Of a stretch of DNA of 64,000 nt, positions 48,005 through 59,666 are shown piece after piece (the first letter of the stretch is position 1; every line of letters begins with the position of its first letter). The translations under genes and the position numbers were made by a program. The stretch covers positions 1,426,001 to 1,490,000 of the forward strand of contig NC_089245.1 in assembly GCF_000512585.2 (NCBI RefSeq), in the 5' to 3' direction. Under the pieces are notes generated by a model. That model saw nothing but the letters and a program-made list of their open reading frames with translations, made no database searches and was not told the origin of the DNA. The DNA comes from Kwoniella bestiolae CBS 10118. Its lineage: Eukaryota > Basidiomycota > Tremellomycetes > Tremellales > Cryptococcaceae.

Positions 48005-48970
48005 GTTGGAGCTGCCATGTAGATACGTATGTCAGCCTGAAGCATGGTTGGTGAGATAGGAAGAGAGGGAAGAAGAAAGAACTCACAGTACGATAATTTA
48101 TCTCGTCAGCTCAAAATTGTGTACGGGATCCGGATCTGCCACACTGACGAGGTACGGATGGGGGGATGTGAATGCTGGTTTATAGATGAGAGTCTTGAAT
48201 GAATGAGTGGATGATGATGATGATGATATCGAAGAATTGAAAGAGAAGAAAGAGAAAGATGATTGATAGATACGATAATGAATATGATGAATCGTATTTG
48301 ATCTTTGTTCTGTTTACCTGTTTAATCAGTAGTCGAGAGTGATCTGTGCGTTATATAATATACTGTACCATATGGTTGACTCACCCTGTGACATACATCT
48401 GTACATCTGTATTCCACGTGTCTTTTCTTTGTTGACAGCATGCAATATAACCTCCTTGATGAATCCCCCTGCTTCCCTCTAAGTTCATCCCCATCGTACC
48501 TTCACCTCAATCATATTAGTGCCGTCCCACCACATCAGTCCCATCAGTTATCATACAATATAAGTACACCCGGATACCATAAGTATATCAACCAAAACCA
48601 AATGCTATGCATATCATCCCCCTTTCTCACAAATCACTCTCAACTCCATCTCCATATGAACAATGCAAGTAACTACCATGTCGATTAGAAATACAATATT
48701 CAATGTGAATCTCAAAAGTCAATTATCGGTCAAAAAAACATGAACTAATGAGAATAATGCTACATACGAGAAGAAGAAAAAGTTGAATAAGTGATGTACA
48801 AGAACGATGAGGAATGGTACAATGATGATGAGTATCACAATGAAGAATGATAGGAGTATCGTCCTGATCCTATTCCCTTTCCTTCCCTTACTTTCAAGGC
48901 GAAGATTGAGGAGTGAAGATCGAAATTATAAGTATAGTATGTTTTTGGTATTAGCGTTATATCATTTCAA
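48005..48970. other. Upstream region of the CCCH gene
   Basis: 966 bp with a GAT/ATG trinucleotide microsatellite (about six units, 48211-48229) and GAAAGAGAAG-type purine runs in the likely leader. The distal part is the 3' end of the Hsp20-like gene. No gene is supported. Confidence 0.45.
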
Positions 48971-50253
48971 CTATCGAGTCACCGTGGCTCGATCCAAAGG
49001 ATTATGTCCCGAAGTAGCCGTGATGCTAGGTGCTGAGAAGGTGGAGTTTAACGAAGGTCGAGTCGAAGAAGAAGAAGAAGACATCAATCTAAGTCGGGGG
49101 TTGGTGAACCTTTGTTCTCGGGCGACTATGCATTTGATATCATATCATCAGTATGTGCTCAATGTGAATGGTGCTGAAGGAGTAGACGTACCAGTAACGC
49201 GAAGTTCCTTGCCTGTAAATTTGGCATTGACAGATTTCAAATTGGCGTCTTCACCTAATTTAATATCCCATTGTGCGTGGTCTAGCACCCATCAGAGTAC
49301 AGTCAGCTTCAATCCCTCGGCCACCTGACCCGATAATAGTGATGAGCTCACCCCCTTCATCCCATTGATCAGCGACGATATGGATAGTCCTAGTTCCTCT
49401 CGTAGCAATCGTAATATTATCGAGACTATCCCACACCCCACTACCATCAGCTACAGCATCACGAGAGAATTTAGCTAAACATTCATACTCACGAGAATCC
49501 AGGCAGCCAAACCATGATATCATAAAGCTGCGGTGTACTCTTGATAGCTATCCTCCCTTCCGCACCCTTGATAATCTCTATCCATTCGTTTTTCGACCCC
49601 TCAAATAGCTCAGGATCAAAATCATCGAAACTGACATCCGGTCTATCTTGACCCGATCCAAACGAGAGAGCACGTCCAGATACCGCATTGGTTTTTGCGG
49701 GAGGGCAAGCCCATCGAGGTGGGAGAGGAACTGGGTTAGGCGATTTAACACTGCTGCTTCGGTTCGATGACGAAGAGGACGAGGTAGAGGTCGTACTCAT
49801 ACTAGCACTCGGAGCGGGTGAAGGGAATTGTTCGGGTACGGAAAACCTCCTTTGCATACCGTTTATCGAGGGTAATGGATATCCCGCAGGAGGTGCTTTA
49901 GGTGCAGAGATCTCACATCCTGTCGTAGGTGATTGAGCAACTATACTGTTTCCACTTCCAGTCGAGCGGAACGATTCACCCGATAATCTTCTGACGTCAG
50001 GGGCGGTGGTATCATTCCCATTTGTAGGCTGAGGCGGTGCGAGTCTACCCTCAGGCTGGGTATAGAGGTTATTTGAGGGAGGTTGACTATGAGTCGAAAT
50101 GGCAGGAGCGAGAGGAGGGGTATGCTTGAGTGCTGTGAATCCTGGGAAACCAGGATCCAAGTGTGGTGCGGTCGGGGGTGTATCCAAGCTACGACGTCGG
50201 TATGGGAATGCGCGAGGAGGTGGTAAAGTAGGCGAGAATACGATGGGTGACAT
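48971..50253 (-). CDS. Hsp20/alpha-crystallin-fold domain protein
   Basis: The first exon (start 50253) encodes about 200 disordered Pro/Ser-rich residues, including PPRAFPYRRRSLDTPPTAPH. The ordered part follows: EWIEIIKGAEGRIAIKSTPQ, LYDIMVWLPGFS, then, after an intron, LDNITIATRGTRTIHIVADQ, and DHAQWDIKLGEDANLKSVNA and KFTGKELRVT. This is the strand pattern of an alpha-crystallin/Hsp20 domain (Y-x-I-x-V-x-LPGF; the closing strand is L-R-V-T). The last exon gives a Ser-rich tail ending DRATVTR. Splicing into the last exon requires the acceptor CCGAG before AACAAAGG. Small Hsp folds act as holdases, but here the domain lies in a long disordered protein, so a signalling or scaffold role is equally possible. 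It follows the Ser-rich gene on the same strand. Confidence 0.75.
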
Positions 50254-50598
50254 AATTAGAGCATAGAGAGGTAAGGTTATTTTAGTCAGCTTAACGTAAC
50301 TTTTTATGGTTTTATTGGTAAATATGGGAAAGGATACATGTGAAGGATGTTATTGGTACATGATTAAATGATAATGAGGTTAATGGTTGTCGTTGTCAGG
50401 TGAGTCGATATTGGTATAATCGCCACCGAGGACATTGACGTCACGAAGGATCTGATACGTGTAGAGAGAGAAGATGTTCTCAAAGGAAGGCCATGCCATG
50501 TAGAGTGTAGTGGGGTCGAAGACCAACATGATGACATCCGGATTGGGATGGTGAAAGGTATTGACAAGGGATAAAGAAAAGAGGGCGCAAAAGTGCAC
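50254..50598. other. Spacer 3' of the Ser-rich gene
   Basis: 345 bp. It may include a small last exon of the Ser-rich gene, since a GTGAGT donor coincides with that gene's first stop region and acceptors lie near 50484 and 50466. I cannot choose a splice form. Confidence 0.35.
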
Positions 50599-51294
50599 TC
50601 ACCTTGCATGTTTCCTTCTCCAACTACCATTCCTCCTCAACGATGGTTTCCTCACTGTCGAGTTTCGAGGTTCATCCGAGTTGGGCAAAGCGAACGGCTC
50701 TTCGTAGTAATCTGATTTTCTGGCTGGTGAAGAAGACGATGCATGTGGCCATACGGGTGCTGGAATTTCAGCTCTGGGAGTACATTCTCCTTTTGATGCG
50801 GTTGAGCTTGATGGGGATGGTTGAGTAGGATTATTGGAAGTGGCGACGAAAGGAGGAAGTCTCTCTGTTGACGAGGAGAAATCTGGCGTTGATAGTTTAG
50901 GGTCAGGCGAGGATGCCAATGATGAGTTACCTGACCCGGAAGGCGAGTTTGAGACTACAGATTTCGATGATGCCAATCGAGGATTGGAGGGTTTATCTTC
51001 CTGCTCCTCCATCGATATATCTTCTTTGTCTGGTGGTTTGGATGATGGCGTCTCACCCATACTGCCCCAGCTGGTATTACTACAGGCTGATTCCCTCCTT
51101 TCGCTGAATGATCGATTGTCAAAGTATGACAAGAATGATGATGTCGAGGATGTAGGTGAAGGGGATGCCGAATTGGACTGGAGGTGTGATAAGGTGGGTG
51201 ATTGTTTAGGTGGATGCGGATGTAAGGAATTGGTTTGTAATCTGGATGTATTCGTTGATGATGATGATGGTTTGGATGTGGAAAGGAATGTCAT
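50599..51294 (-). CDS. Serine-rich hypothetical protein
   Basis: An uninterrupted reading frame starting MTFLSTSKPSSSSTNTSRLQ (ATG 51294; a further in-frame ATG at 51390 would add 32 residues). It is dominated by Ser, Pro and Asn with short charged patches (DKEDISMEEQEDKPSNPRLA), and finishes with the basic segment VRKPSLRRNGSWRRKHAR. The frame stops at 50599, but a consensus GTGAGT donor overlaps this stop, so the real C terminus may be encoded by one more exon downstream. I recognise no family. Composition suggests a disordered, phosphorylated regulatory protein. It is same-strand with the Hsp20-like gene and preceded by a gene-free 1.9 kb with a G-rich repeat. Confidence 0.55.
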   Translation of the reverse strand: MTFLSTSKPSSSSTNTSRLQTNSLHPHPPKQSPTLSHLQSNSASPSPTSSTSSFLSYFDNRSFSERRESACSNTSWGSMGETPSSKPPDKEDISMEEQEDKPSNPRLASSKSVVSNSPSGSGNSSLASSPDPKLSTPDFSSSTERLPPFVATSNNPTQPSPSSSTASKGECTPRAEIPAPVWPHASSSSPARKSDYYEEPFALPNSDEPRNSTVRKPSLRRNGSWRRKHAR

Positions 51295-53167
51295 TTGAAA
51301 GATATATGATGGTTGTTCTGAAGTGGTGAAGAGAGTTGGACAAATGACGAAACTTGATGGTCGATCCAAATGGGGTTTTATGTATGCCAATCAACAAGCA
51401 CAGCTCGCCGGGGTCAACTGTTGACTGTTGATCGATTGGATTGTCACCGATAAACCTCTTGATTCTTTTGATGGTATTGTTGATGAATCAACAGAAGAAC
51501 AAAAGGTAGTAGTTGACGAAGTGATATGGTGTCGTTTCGTTCAACTAGTGGTGATGACAAGGTGACAACGGACCAAGAGGATGACCTGATTTGTATTTGT
51601 ATTTGTTGAAAAACAGACTAATCCTGTGCTAAAAACTATTCGTTTTGATGATGATGATGTTACCCCACAATGACAATGCTAATATCCAAAGGAGGGCACG
51701 AGTGTGAGTTCAAAGTGGTTGCTCGGTGTCGGTCGTTGGGGGTTGGGGGTTGGGGGTTGGGGGTTGGATGATTTCCTGATGGGAACTTGGAATTGTGTGT
51801 TTTGATCAAAGATATTCGAGTGGAGCCAAAGGGAAGGAAGGACAAGACAAGTTGTTGATGCGTTTCGTTTTATGCTTATGCGGTTATGTTAAAATCCGAT
51901 CCGATCACTGCTTGTCGTACTCCCCACTACACATGACCTTGATTATTGATCGCAATGATGAGGATGATGGTGATGATGATTGTATGTTGATAGGTGATGA
52001 AATGCTTAAGCTGTGTTATGGTGTTGTTCGTCCTTGCTCAAAATTCTACCTGGTGTATTTCGTACGAGATACTCAGTCGTGGTATGGTATGTAATTATCA
52101 AATGGCCCTCTACTGTAACAGCAAACGAAGGGGAAAAGGGAGAACGAACACCAAGGAAAGGAACATACATAATCAAGGTTTTAGCTTGTATACGATTACA
52201 CCACTTGTTGGTAAAATCACCCTGAATTCAATCGGATGTATAAATCACAACGGGGAGGGGGAAAGAGAAGAGAGAAAGACACACACACGCGAAAGAGAGA
52301 GAAATTTAGCTCCGTTTTAAACTATTTTCAATGACGTCTTGACTCCTCAGCAACACCTTTTAAGCGCTGTTTTACCGAAATACACGAAATACAAATTCTC
52401 CTTTGTCCTGTGAAGACGGGCACGAAGAGCAGAACAACAGTCCGATCTGTATAAAACATACCTTTGCATTTGTACTGCATCTACAACATTTGTATTTCTT
52501 CTCAATTGATTTGTAAAGTTACCTATCGTTCCTGCTTCTTCCGATCTTCCATTCAGTAGATGACTCAGCACGACGTGTCTCATCCACACCGCTATCCCCG
52601 ATATCCCATCATGTCGGGTATGTAGTTCAGTCAGTCAGCCCCATTACAGGACTGTCGTTACCCATGCTCAAGCCCCTTCTGCGCCTCTGTTCTATTGTAG
52701 AGGAGCATCAGGTCAGCCCTGATCTACGTCATGCTTATTTCCCTATATCATGCCACATGCTGAGAGCGTTGATTGTTATTCCCCGAAAAAGAAGACCCAA
52801 CGGCCGAGTGGCGTTGTTTAGCTGATGTTGTTACCGACGGTTCAACCTGGGGAAGAGGGTATCGACTTACGTAACAGTATTTATGACGTCCTTCAAATGA
52901 GATGACAACGCGTCGTTTGGTCAGAGGAAAGCGAGGAATGTTGACAGGATAAATGAATTGGGCAGGATTCGTTTGTCTACTTGTTTCCTACTCATTGTTT
53001 ATCGTTTATCCCTTTCGACCCCCTCCTTCCTCCCCCTTGTGTACAGTGTGCGATTTGCAGTGCCAAGAACGACTGCGCAAACGATACTATGCCAAATATA
53101 ACAATATGTGTCTTTTTCCACCTTTCTCGGAAATGCTAAAGCTGACATTTGTTTTGATTTTTTGTAC
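51295..53167. other. Long divergent intergenic region upstream of OTU1
   Basis: About 1.9 kb between the Ser-rich gene and OTU1. It contains the G-tract repeat at 51736-51767, GAT microsatellites (about 51955-51980) and the palindrome TTACGTAA at 52867-52874 in the OTU1 promoter. Short frames on both strands are unsupported. Confidence 0.45.
51736..51767 (+). repeat. TTGGGGG tandem repeat, G-quadruplex candidate
   Basis: Four perfect TTGGGGG heptamers in a row plus a partial unit give four runs of five G separated by TT. This satisfies the intramolecular G-quadruplex pattern. The G-rich strand is the template strand for the neighbouring Ser-rich gene, about 440 bp upstream of its start. Confidence 0.9.
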
Positions 53168-54945
53168 GTCCGATTGAGAGCTCCGAGAGGCGTATCAACC
53201 TTGGAATTCGATCCCGAACTCACCGCTATAGAAGATTTGAAAATTCTCATCTTCTCTTCTACCGAAATCCCACCAAGCGAACAAGAACGTATGTGTCCAT
53301 CCATTGATCTTGTTCTTCTCGATCACATCGTGCTTTTGCTATTTTACCCTTTTTCCGCTTTCTTTCACCCTTAATTCAAACAAAGAAGACTAAATTGGTG
53401 ACTGACTTTTGGACTCGCTCGCTCTTAGTGAAATATAGTTACCCACCTAAACCATTACCTGATACAGATCAGAAATTATCTTCCATCCCGATAACAAGGG
53501 GCGAGCAGATAATCGTAACTTCCGCACCATCCTCTTCATCAACCTCCACATCTGCGTCGGTTCCTACTCCTGCTACAGGCTCTTCTTCGAGCGCAAGCAA
53601 GACACCCACACCTGCGCCATCTATCAAAGCGGTCAACGAGTCCATCTCAGCACCCTCACCTGTTCATCCTAAACGAGCAGAATCTCCTCTGGGTCAGAAT
53701 GATATACCACTGGAAACGAATGATAGCGTAGCGCTACCAGGTAGAGATGCGGGATACCTCCAGTTGAGGGTGGTTCCCGATGATAATTCGTGTTTGTTCA
53801 GTGCTGTTGGAGTGGTTTTTGAAGGTGGGATAGAAGCTGCTCAAAATTTGAGGAAGGGTGAGTGACTCCTTCAAAATTTGAAGGGCAGAGCGCTGATAGA
53901 TGACGATGATGCGTTTGACTGGTAGTCGTCGCGGATGCTATAAGAGACGATCCATTCACATATTCTGATGTCATGCTAGGGTGAGCTTATACATTTTCCT
54001 AAGAGCCAACGTTGTAGCTGACATTCGTATGTAGTCAACCGGCCGATCAGTACATCAGCAAGATACAAAGATCAGATACATGGGGAGGGGCAATAGGTGA
54101 GCAGCTGTATCGAAGCCTCGATTGTCACAATGTAGCTGATGATCATTGTCCTTCTCAGAGCTGTCCATCTTCTCAAAGCAGTGAGTCTTGCAAACCAGAT
54201 GTTATATCTGGGCTAGTCGCTAATAGCTGGTACGCTGAATAGCTATAAAACCGAGATATCCTCCTTCGATGTAGCTACGGGTAGATGCGATAGATTCGGC
54301 CAGGATGAATATGATTCGAGGTGATTACTAGACAGCAGCTCACAGCTTCCTCTGCGAGAACGACTAGCTGACCTTTTCCTGCTATTAGATGTCTTCTCGT
54401 CTATTCTGGGATACGTGAGTAACACATGGCTTCCGTTGTAACTCCCATACACAAACGCTAACTGGTCAACCAACCCTTGGTATGATTCTCGTTGCTAATT
54501 TTCTCTCTACCCAGACTACGACGCCCTAACCCTCTCACCACTACCTTCCTCTCCACCTTCATTCCACACGACCATCTTCCCCATCACCGACTCCACGATC
54601 TTACCAACAGCTCAGAAACTCGTCGATCAGCTCAAAGCGAGACACTATTACACCGATACATCCAATTTCGATCTGAGGTGCCAGATATGCGGAGAAGGGC
54701 TGGTGGGTGAGAAGGGCGCGAGGGAACATGCTACCAAGACTGGACGTGAGTTCAAAAGCTACATCTTCCATGTGAGAGCGACATATCCCCTCTCTTCCCA
54801 CTTGTGCTATTCTCCAAGCAAATAGTATTCACTATTTCAGGATGAAGCTGAGGCTCCTTACACGATGCCTTCCTTTGTTTGTTCGGTGCTCAGGTGTGTG
54901 CTGATTCTCCACTGTTTCGTAGACGTCCAATTTGGTGAATACTAA
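53168..54945 (+). CDS. OTU1: OTU-family deubiquitinase Otu1 (YOD1-like)
   Basis: Otu1 trims ubiquitin chains on Cdc48/p97 clients in ER-associated degradation. The order is: UBX-like N-terminal domain (VRLRAPRGVSTLEFDPELTA, IFSSTEIPPSEQE, LKYSYPPKPLPD), a Ser/Thr/Pro linker, then the OTU domain. The catalytic Cys is in PDDNSCLFSAVG; TWGGAIELSIFSKHYKTEIS and the catalytic His in GIHYDALTLSPLP follow. A C-terminal C2H2 finger (CQICGEGLVGEKGAREHATK, then TGH) ends VQFGEY, which is diagnostic for Otu1/YOD1. The final exon is a tiny VQFGEY-stop exon ending at 54945. The true start is unclear: the frame runs back to about 53108 without an ATG, and a tiny first exon probably supplies it. Confidence 0.88.
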
Positions 54946-55345
54946 TTAGCATTGTGTGGATACGGCAATCATCAATTACCACTCATCAGTGTCGTTTAAT
55001 ATCAATTTTCATCCATCAAGCATATTCTCAGTTCGCGTTATATGTCAACTTGCAGGAAGTGGACAATTGAAATAGATCAGGCAAGTAAGGGAATAGGTCT
55101 TGTAGGCACATACGAGTAACATCAATATCAATCAAATCAAGTCATCGCAATTTGTAACCAAGTAAAGTAATATGCATTTGTTCTCATATATGTGTTGTAT
55201 AATAATCTATCTTCATCTCATCGATCGATATTAACATTTTCTTTCTTTCTGATCAATCATAAAAACCAAGATCTATCTACTCTGTTACATCCCACTCTAC
55301 CTTCAACCCTTCTCAACCTCCCATCGATACATCCAGGCTTTGAAG
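54946..55345. other. Convergent region between OTU1 and CAS1
   Basis: AT-rich 3' sequence of both genes (400 bp); no gene visible. Confidence 0.4.
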
Positions 55346-58300
55346 CTAGTATAACCAATTCAAAACCCACAATCCAACCAGAATCAACCCTAGTTTGATC
55401 GAATTGTGCTTTTGAGCCAACCCCCGTATATTCGTTATGATACTTATCAAAGTCTGATCTTTCCATTGTCTATCTGTAGCTTGATATCCCGCTACGGACG
55501 GTCGACCGGTCATAGATGCTGCAGTGGCTGCCATCCACTATGAGGTCAAGGTAGATATCAGCTCACACTCACCCAGAAAATATAACGAAGTATGGGTGGT
55601 ATCAAGCAGATGGGAGTGGGATCAAGTGTACGTGGAAGCGTAGTTGACATGAGACAACACTCACAGCAGGCCAGCTCTCCCTCCTCTCCATACCCTCCCC
55701 TCCGGGCGCCTCCAGCTCCGGCAACTCCTTCTTAGCCTGATTCATGAGCGGTATACTCTCGGGTATACCCCCCTCAGCCCCATCTTTGGGACCCTCCACG
55801 ACGGCATGTACAGCCGCACTCGTCCCATTGGCATTCGTACTGGCACTTGAAGTATTGTTGGTAGAGATAGAAGAGTTGTTGGAAGTAACAGGTAAAGGCA
55901 AGTTCTTCTTCTTCCCGACCATGTATTCTGTGATTTCTCCCGTTGCTCCTGATACCCTATAACTCAACCATATGAAACATACACTTGAGATAACTAAGTT
56001 GACAGGTCTCCATCGCGTTGCAGGTACGACTAACAATATCGCCTTGGTATCGGAGGCTAACCATCCGTGGAATTGCAAGATAAACGTTTCAAGCGAACAT
56101 TGACCGATGAAGCAGAACAATCTTGAAGATGTCGATCGAAGCAGGGGACTGGCGTTTCGCAGGAAGACGAACGCCATGATAGGGATGATACAGACGACCG
56201 AATGATAATTGTTGTAGACGAATTTGTTCTCGAGGGACAATTGGAACCAGAAATACCATATCATGCCTAACACACTGCCCACCATCGTAGCTGTTCGAGC
56301 AGTGTTGAACCATGGTCTTTCGGGTATTTGATACTCCTTCATCTTGATATACCCATAAGCGCAGAACATCCCTGCCCAGACGATGTACAGATCCAATGTG
56401 ACTCGGAAGGACCATTCTTTAGCTGACCATTCGATTCGGAAGATCGCATTGAGGATCTTGAAGATGTACGCCATGAGGAAGGTGTAGTGCATGAACAATG
56501 TGACTAGACCTGCACAGGCGAATAGCTTGGCAACGAGGAACACAGGGCGTTCGTTGTATTTCGATCCGATCATCATGGTGAAGTAGATGATGATGTACCA
56601 CCAACTGACCAAGGGAGCAAAGTAGTAGAAGGCGTAGTCGGTGTTCATGGTGTATGGAAGGACAACAGATAAGAGGTTGAGTCGGACAAGGACCATCGCT
56701 ACTCGCTGGAAGCCAAAATCGCCTTTCTTGTAGTCTGGGGAAGGTGTCAGCACGACATCAAGATAAACAAATAAAAGCTACTTACAGAAGAAGAAGTGAC
56801 CATCTATCGGAGCAGAATCTGATCAGCGTCGCGACACCACTTTCATGCAAAATCACTCACATCCAGTCATGAACAAGTAAGAAGCTACCAGAACTCTAAT
56901 GGGATTATAGATACCCGAGATCTTCGACGCTCCAAAAAAGTGATAGATAAGAATAGCAACTTTGAGTAAAATCCTTTTTATCAGCTATACTCCTTGATTA
57001 CCTCGACGGCAGGACTAGCTCACTCTGCATCCATCCCTTCCATTCATCCGTGATATCCCTATTCAAGAACCCTAAATCTTTCCCACCATTCTTCATAGTT
57101 GCTAAACCAGCTACCAAAGCTGCCAAGGTCAATCCACCAAATATCATGGCATCGTAATCTTTTTGTTCCTTGAGGAAGACAGTCGTTCGATCCGCGATGA
57201 ATAGATATCCCATTGCCAGACCGAAGGTACTGAGCGCAGGGGCGATGTTAGACGAAGGTAGGTAGTTCAGTATAGGGGATGAAGAGGCTATACAAGTTAT
57301 TGGGAGGATCAGCTTCAGATATCGACTCGATCAGATGATAAGCCAAATATCAACTCACGCAGTCTAGAGGCAACGAGCATCCCCACAGGAGCCCAAATGA
57401 CCAGCAAGAACAGTATCAAAGTCTGTATAGGAGTCGTCCAATCATATCGTTTACAGCAGGTCCCCGTCGCCCCATCCTTCCTCATTATATCATTACATCT
57501 CCAACTCAACAGCAATTCGGCTTGTTTGTTCATTATCTTGTCCGAGAAATGTAATCCATCTTCCGTCTCTTCATCTACCAACAAATCATTGAGAACCGAA
57601 GGAATAATGACTGGAGGTGGGTTCGGGTGCGTGAGTCGAGCATACAAATCAGCGTTCATAGCTTCTACGTCCGTGTGCATGATGGTCTCCGCTCTAGAGG
57701 GCGATAGCTTCTCGTGGACCGGGTTGGGTATAGGTAAGAAGATGACCGAGTCGGCGATGGAGAAATCTGTGGCTCTAGGCTGTAGTTCCCGAGTAGTGAG
57801 GTTGGAGCTGAGGGAACGGCGATATTCAATGGTCGGAGCTGACGGATCCAAGGGCAATAAACCTGGTAAGATCACTCCTGAACCTAGTCGCATGTCGTCC
57901 CAGGGGTTCATCAAAGCCGTTTTGGGTGATCCTTGGTTCTCCTTCAACGATTCAAACGTATCATGGATCATTCCTCCCCAAGCTGCTAAACCGCCTGAAG
58001 TGGGATTTCGAAGGTACCATAATCCAGATCCCATGACTAGTAGAGAAGCAGGTTCGGACCTTCCACCAGATAGTAAGGAAGCGGTCTTTGAGGTGTTGAG
58101 GTATGGATCCCTGGGTATATCATCGCCTTAGCTATCACATCTATCAAACGAGGAAGTAGCTAAACTCACCACCAGAACTCCAACTCCAGCTCCCCATTGC
58201 CATCAGGATCAGCCAACGACAAAGTCCTATCTGTATGTTTCTCTCCCTCCATCTCCCAAGCTTTCGATACTCCCCCAACCGTTCTGGCAGCTGCAAAATA

Positions 58301-58884
58301 TAATTGTCGTACGGTCGAGTCTCCCACGAAGAGAGCCGTACGCTTTTGGTCGTACGACGAGGCGAAAGGTGATTTGGGGGTGTTGGCTCCAGGTATAGAA
58401 AGGCATTTTTGGAATTTCGCTCCTGAAAGAGGTAGTTGGAAGCAGCCTATGTAGATGAGGATGTGTTGAGATGTCAGCAGAAGACCAGTTGCGTCAGGTG
58501 AAGAAGGGTTATGTTGAAGGGTGCAGATATGGTGGGGTTAATTGTATCTGATATCTTCAAGCTACACAGGTTTCAATACGACGAACCACTCACCCTCAGG
58601 CTGCCAGTTCCTCCACGTCCCAGGATCCAACCACTTCCCAGTCCCGCTATTCACCAGCGCTGAGCAATGATATGGGTCAGACCAATCTATGAGCGCGCAC
58701 ACGTAACATCAGCATCACAATCCTCCGCAGCGAAGAAGCACTCACCTAAGAAAGTATACCTCAGAAGATTGCCCAACACCACAGCAGCCACCAACGTAGC
58801 ACAAGCATAAGTATACCAAAGAGGATTCAACTTCCCACTCTTGGCTTTACCTGCACTGGTCGTACTCGTACTTGCCCCAGGCAT
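55346..58884 (-). CDS. CAS1: CAS1-type glycan O-acetyltransferase
   Basis: Family founder Cas1p is needed for O-acetylation of cryptococcal capsular glucuronoxylomannan; CASD1 is the animal homologue. From the ATG at 58884 (MPGASTSTTSAGKAKSGKLN) a membrane anchor follows (TLVAAVVLGNLLRYTFLG). The lumenal esterase-like domain has DWSDPYHCSALVNSGTGKWL, the GDS serine motif in FVGDSTVRQLYF, and SLLVMGSGLWYLRNP and MIHDTFESL towards its end. About a dozen membrane segments follow (TLILFLLVIWAPVGMLVASR, VCIIPIMAFVFLRN, QCSLETFILQFHGWLAS), then a disordered loop and a last hydrophobic helix LGLILVGLWVLNWLY. An upstream frame continues to about 59031 without an ATG, so the start could lie further upstream in another exon. 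It sits in the Golgi/ER lumenal pathway and flanks KAR2. Confidence 0.88.
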
Positions 58885-59666
58885 TTTGGAAGTATTGGAT
58901 GCGGCACCTGAGCCTCCTTTCTCTGCAGAGTGAGAGTGGTTGATATCGCTCTCTTCGTCGTTGTTGAAGGTGGAAGATGGGTGCCGCGATATTCTTCGTG
59001 AGAGGAATGGTCGTATTCTGGCGGAGTACAAGTAGAATACAAGGATAAAGAGAGAGAGAGAGAGAGGATGCTGTGTTACCGTGTTACCGTGCGTGTGATC
59101 AGGAATAGGAGATTAGATTCCTTTGATCGAGGGACGTGCGTTGTTGGGATACACCATACACTACACCATTAAGAGGGTATCGCGTGCTGGTACAAATAGC
59201 TGTTTAATCGGATCAACCAGTCAAGCAGAGTAGCGGGTATCTATCTAGTGCAGGTATGCAGTGTCAAAGGTGTAAAGTACAAGTGCAATCGCGTGAGAAT
59301 GGCTGAGATGCTCACTCCAAAGGTGAATGCGAAGATGAACTCTGTTGATTTGATTTGTTATATTTGCCCCGCGTATTCATGCCACGTTTACCCCGTATTG
59401 ATCTCTTGGTGCTATTCGCTTCCAAGGTCACATATAGATTCACATTCGATGCAGCATATCAAGGCATTTCAAATCATATGCATTAGATCCTGTTTCCTTT
59501 TCCTCTACTCTGCCTCACCTACTTTTCCTTCCTCATCCACTCCATACCTACTCAAATAGAGTATATAGAATGTATTGTATAAAATGCGAATATCATGAAA
59601 TGTAAAGAATCGTCATAATCCGTCATCCCACACATAACATATTGGTCTATCCAACTCCTAAACCGC
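58885..59666. other. Region between CAS1 and KAR2
   Basis: Includes a possible upstream coding extension of CAS1 (to about 59031), a (GA)n run at 59049-59067 and the KAR2 3' UTR. No other gene is supported. Confidence 0.4.

Noticed and set aside
50364..50630. Definite final exon of the Ser-rich gene
   Set aside because: Two acceptors give different frames with no conserved residue to choose between them.
51736..51767. Interstitial telomere
   Set aside because: The unit is TTGGGGG, lacking the A expected in TTAGGGGG-like fungal telomere repeats, and only four units are present.
53108..53167. OTU1 start at 53108
   Set aside because: The first codon there is GTG, not ATG, and the residues before VRLRAPRG do not resemble the family N terminus.
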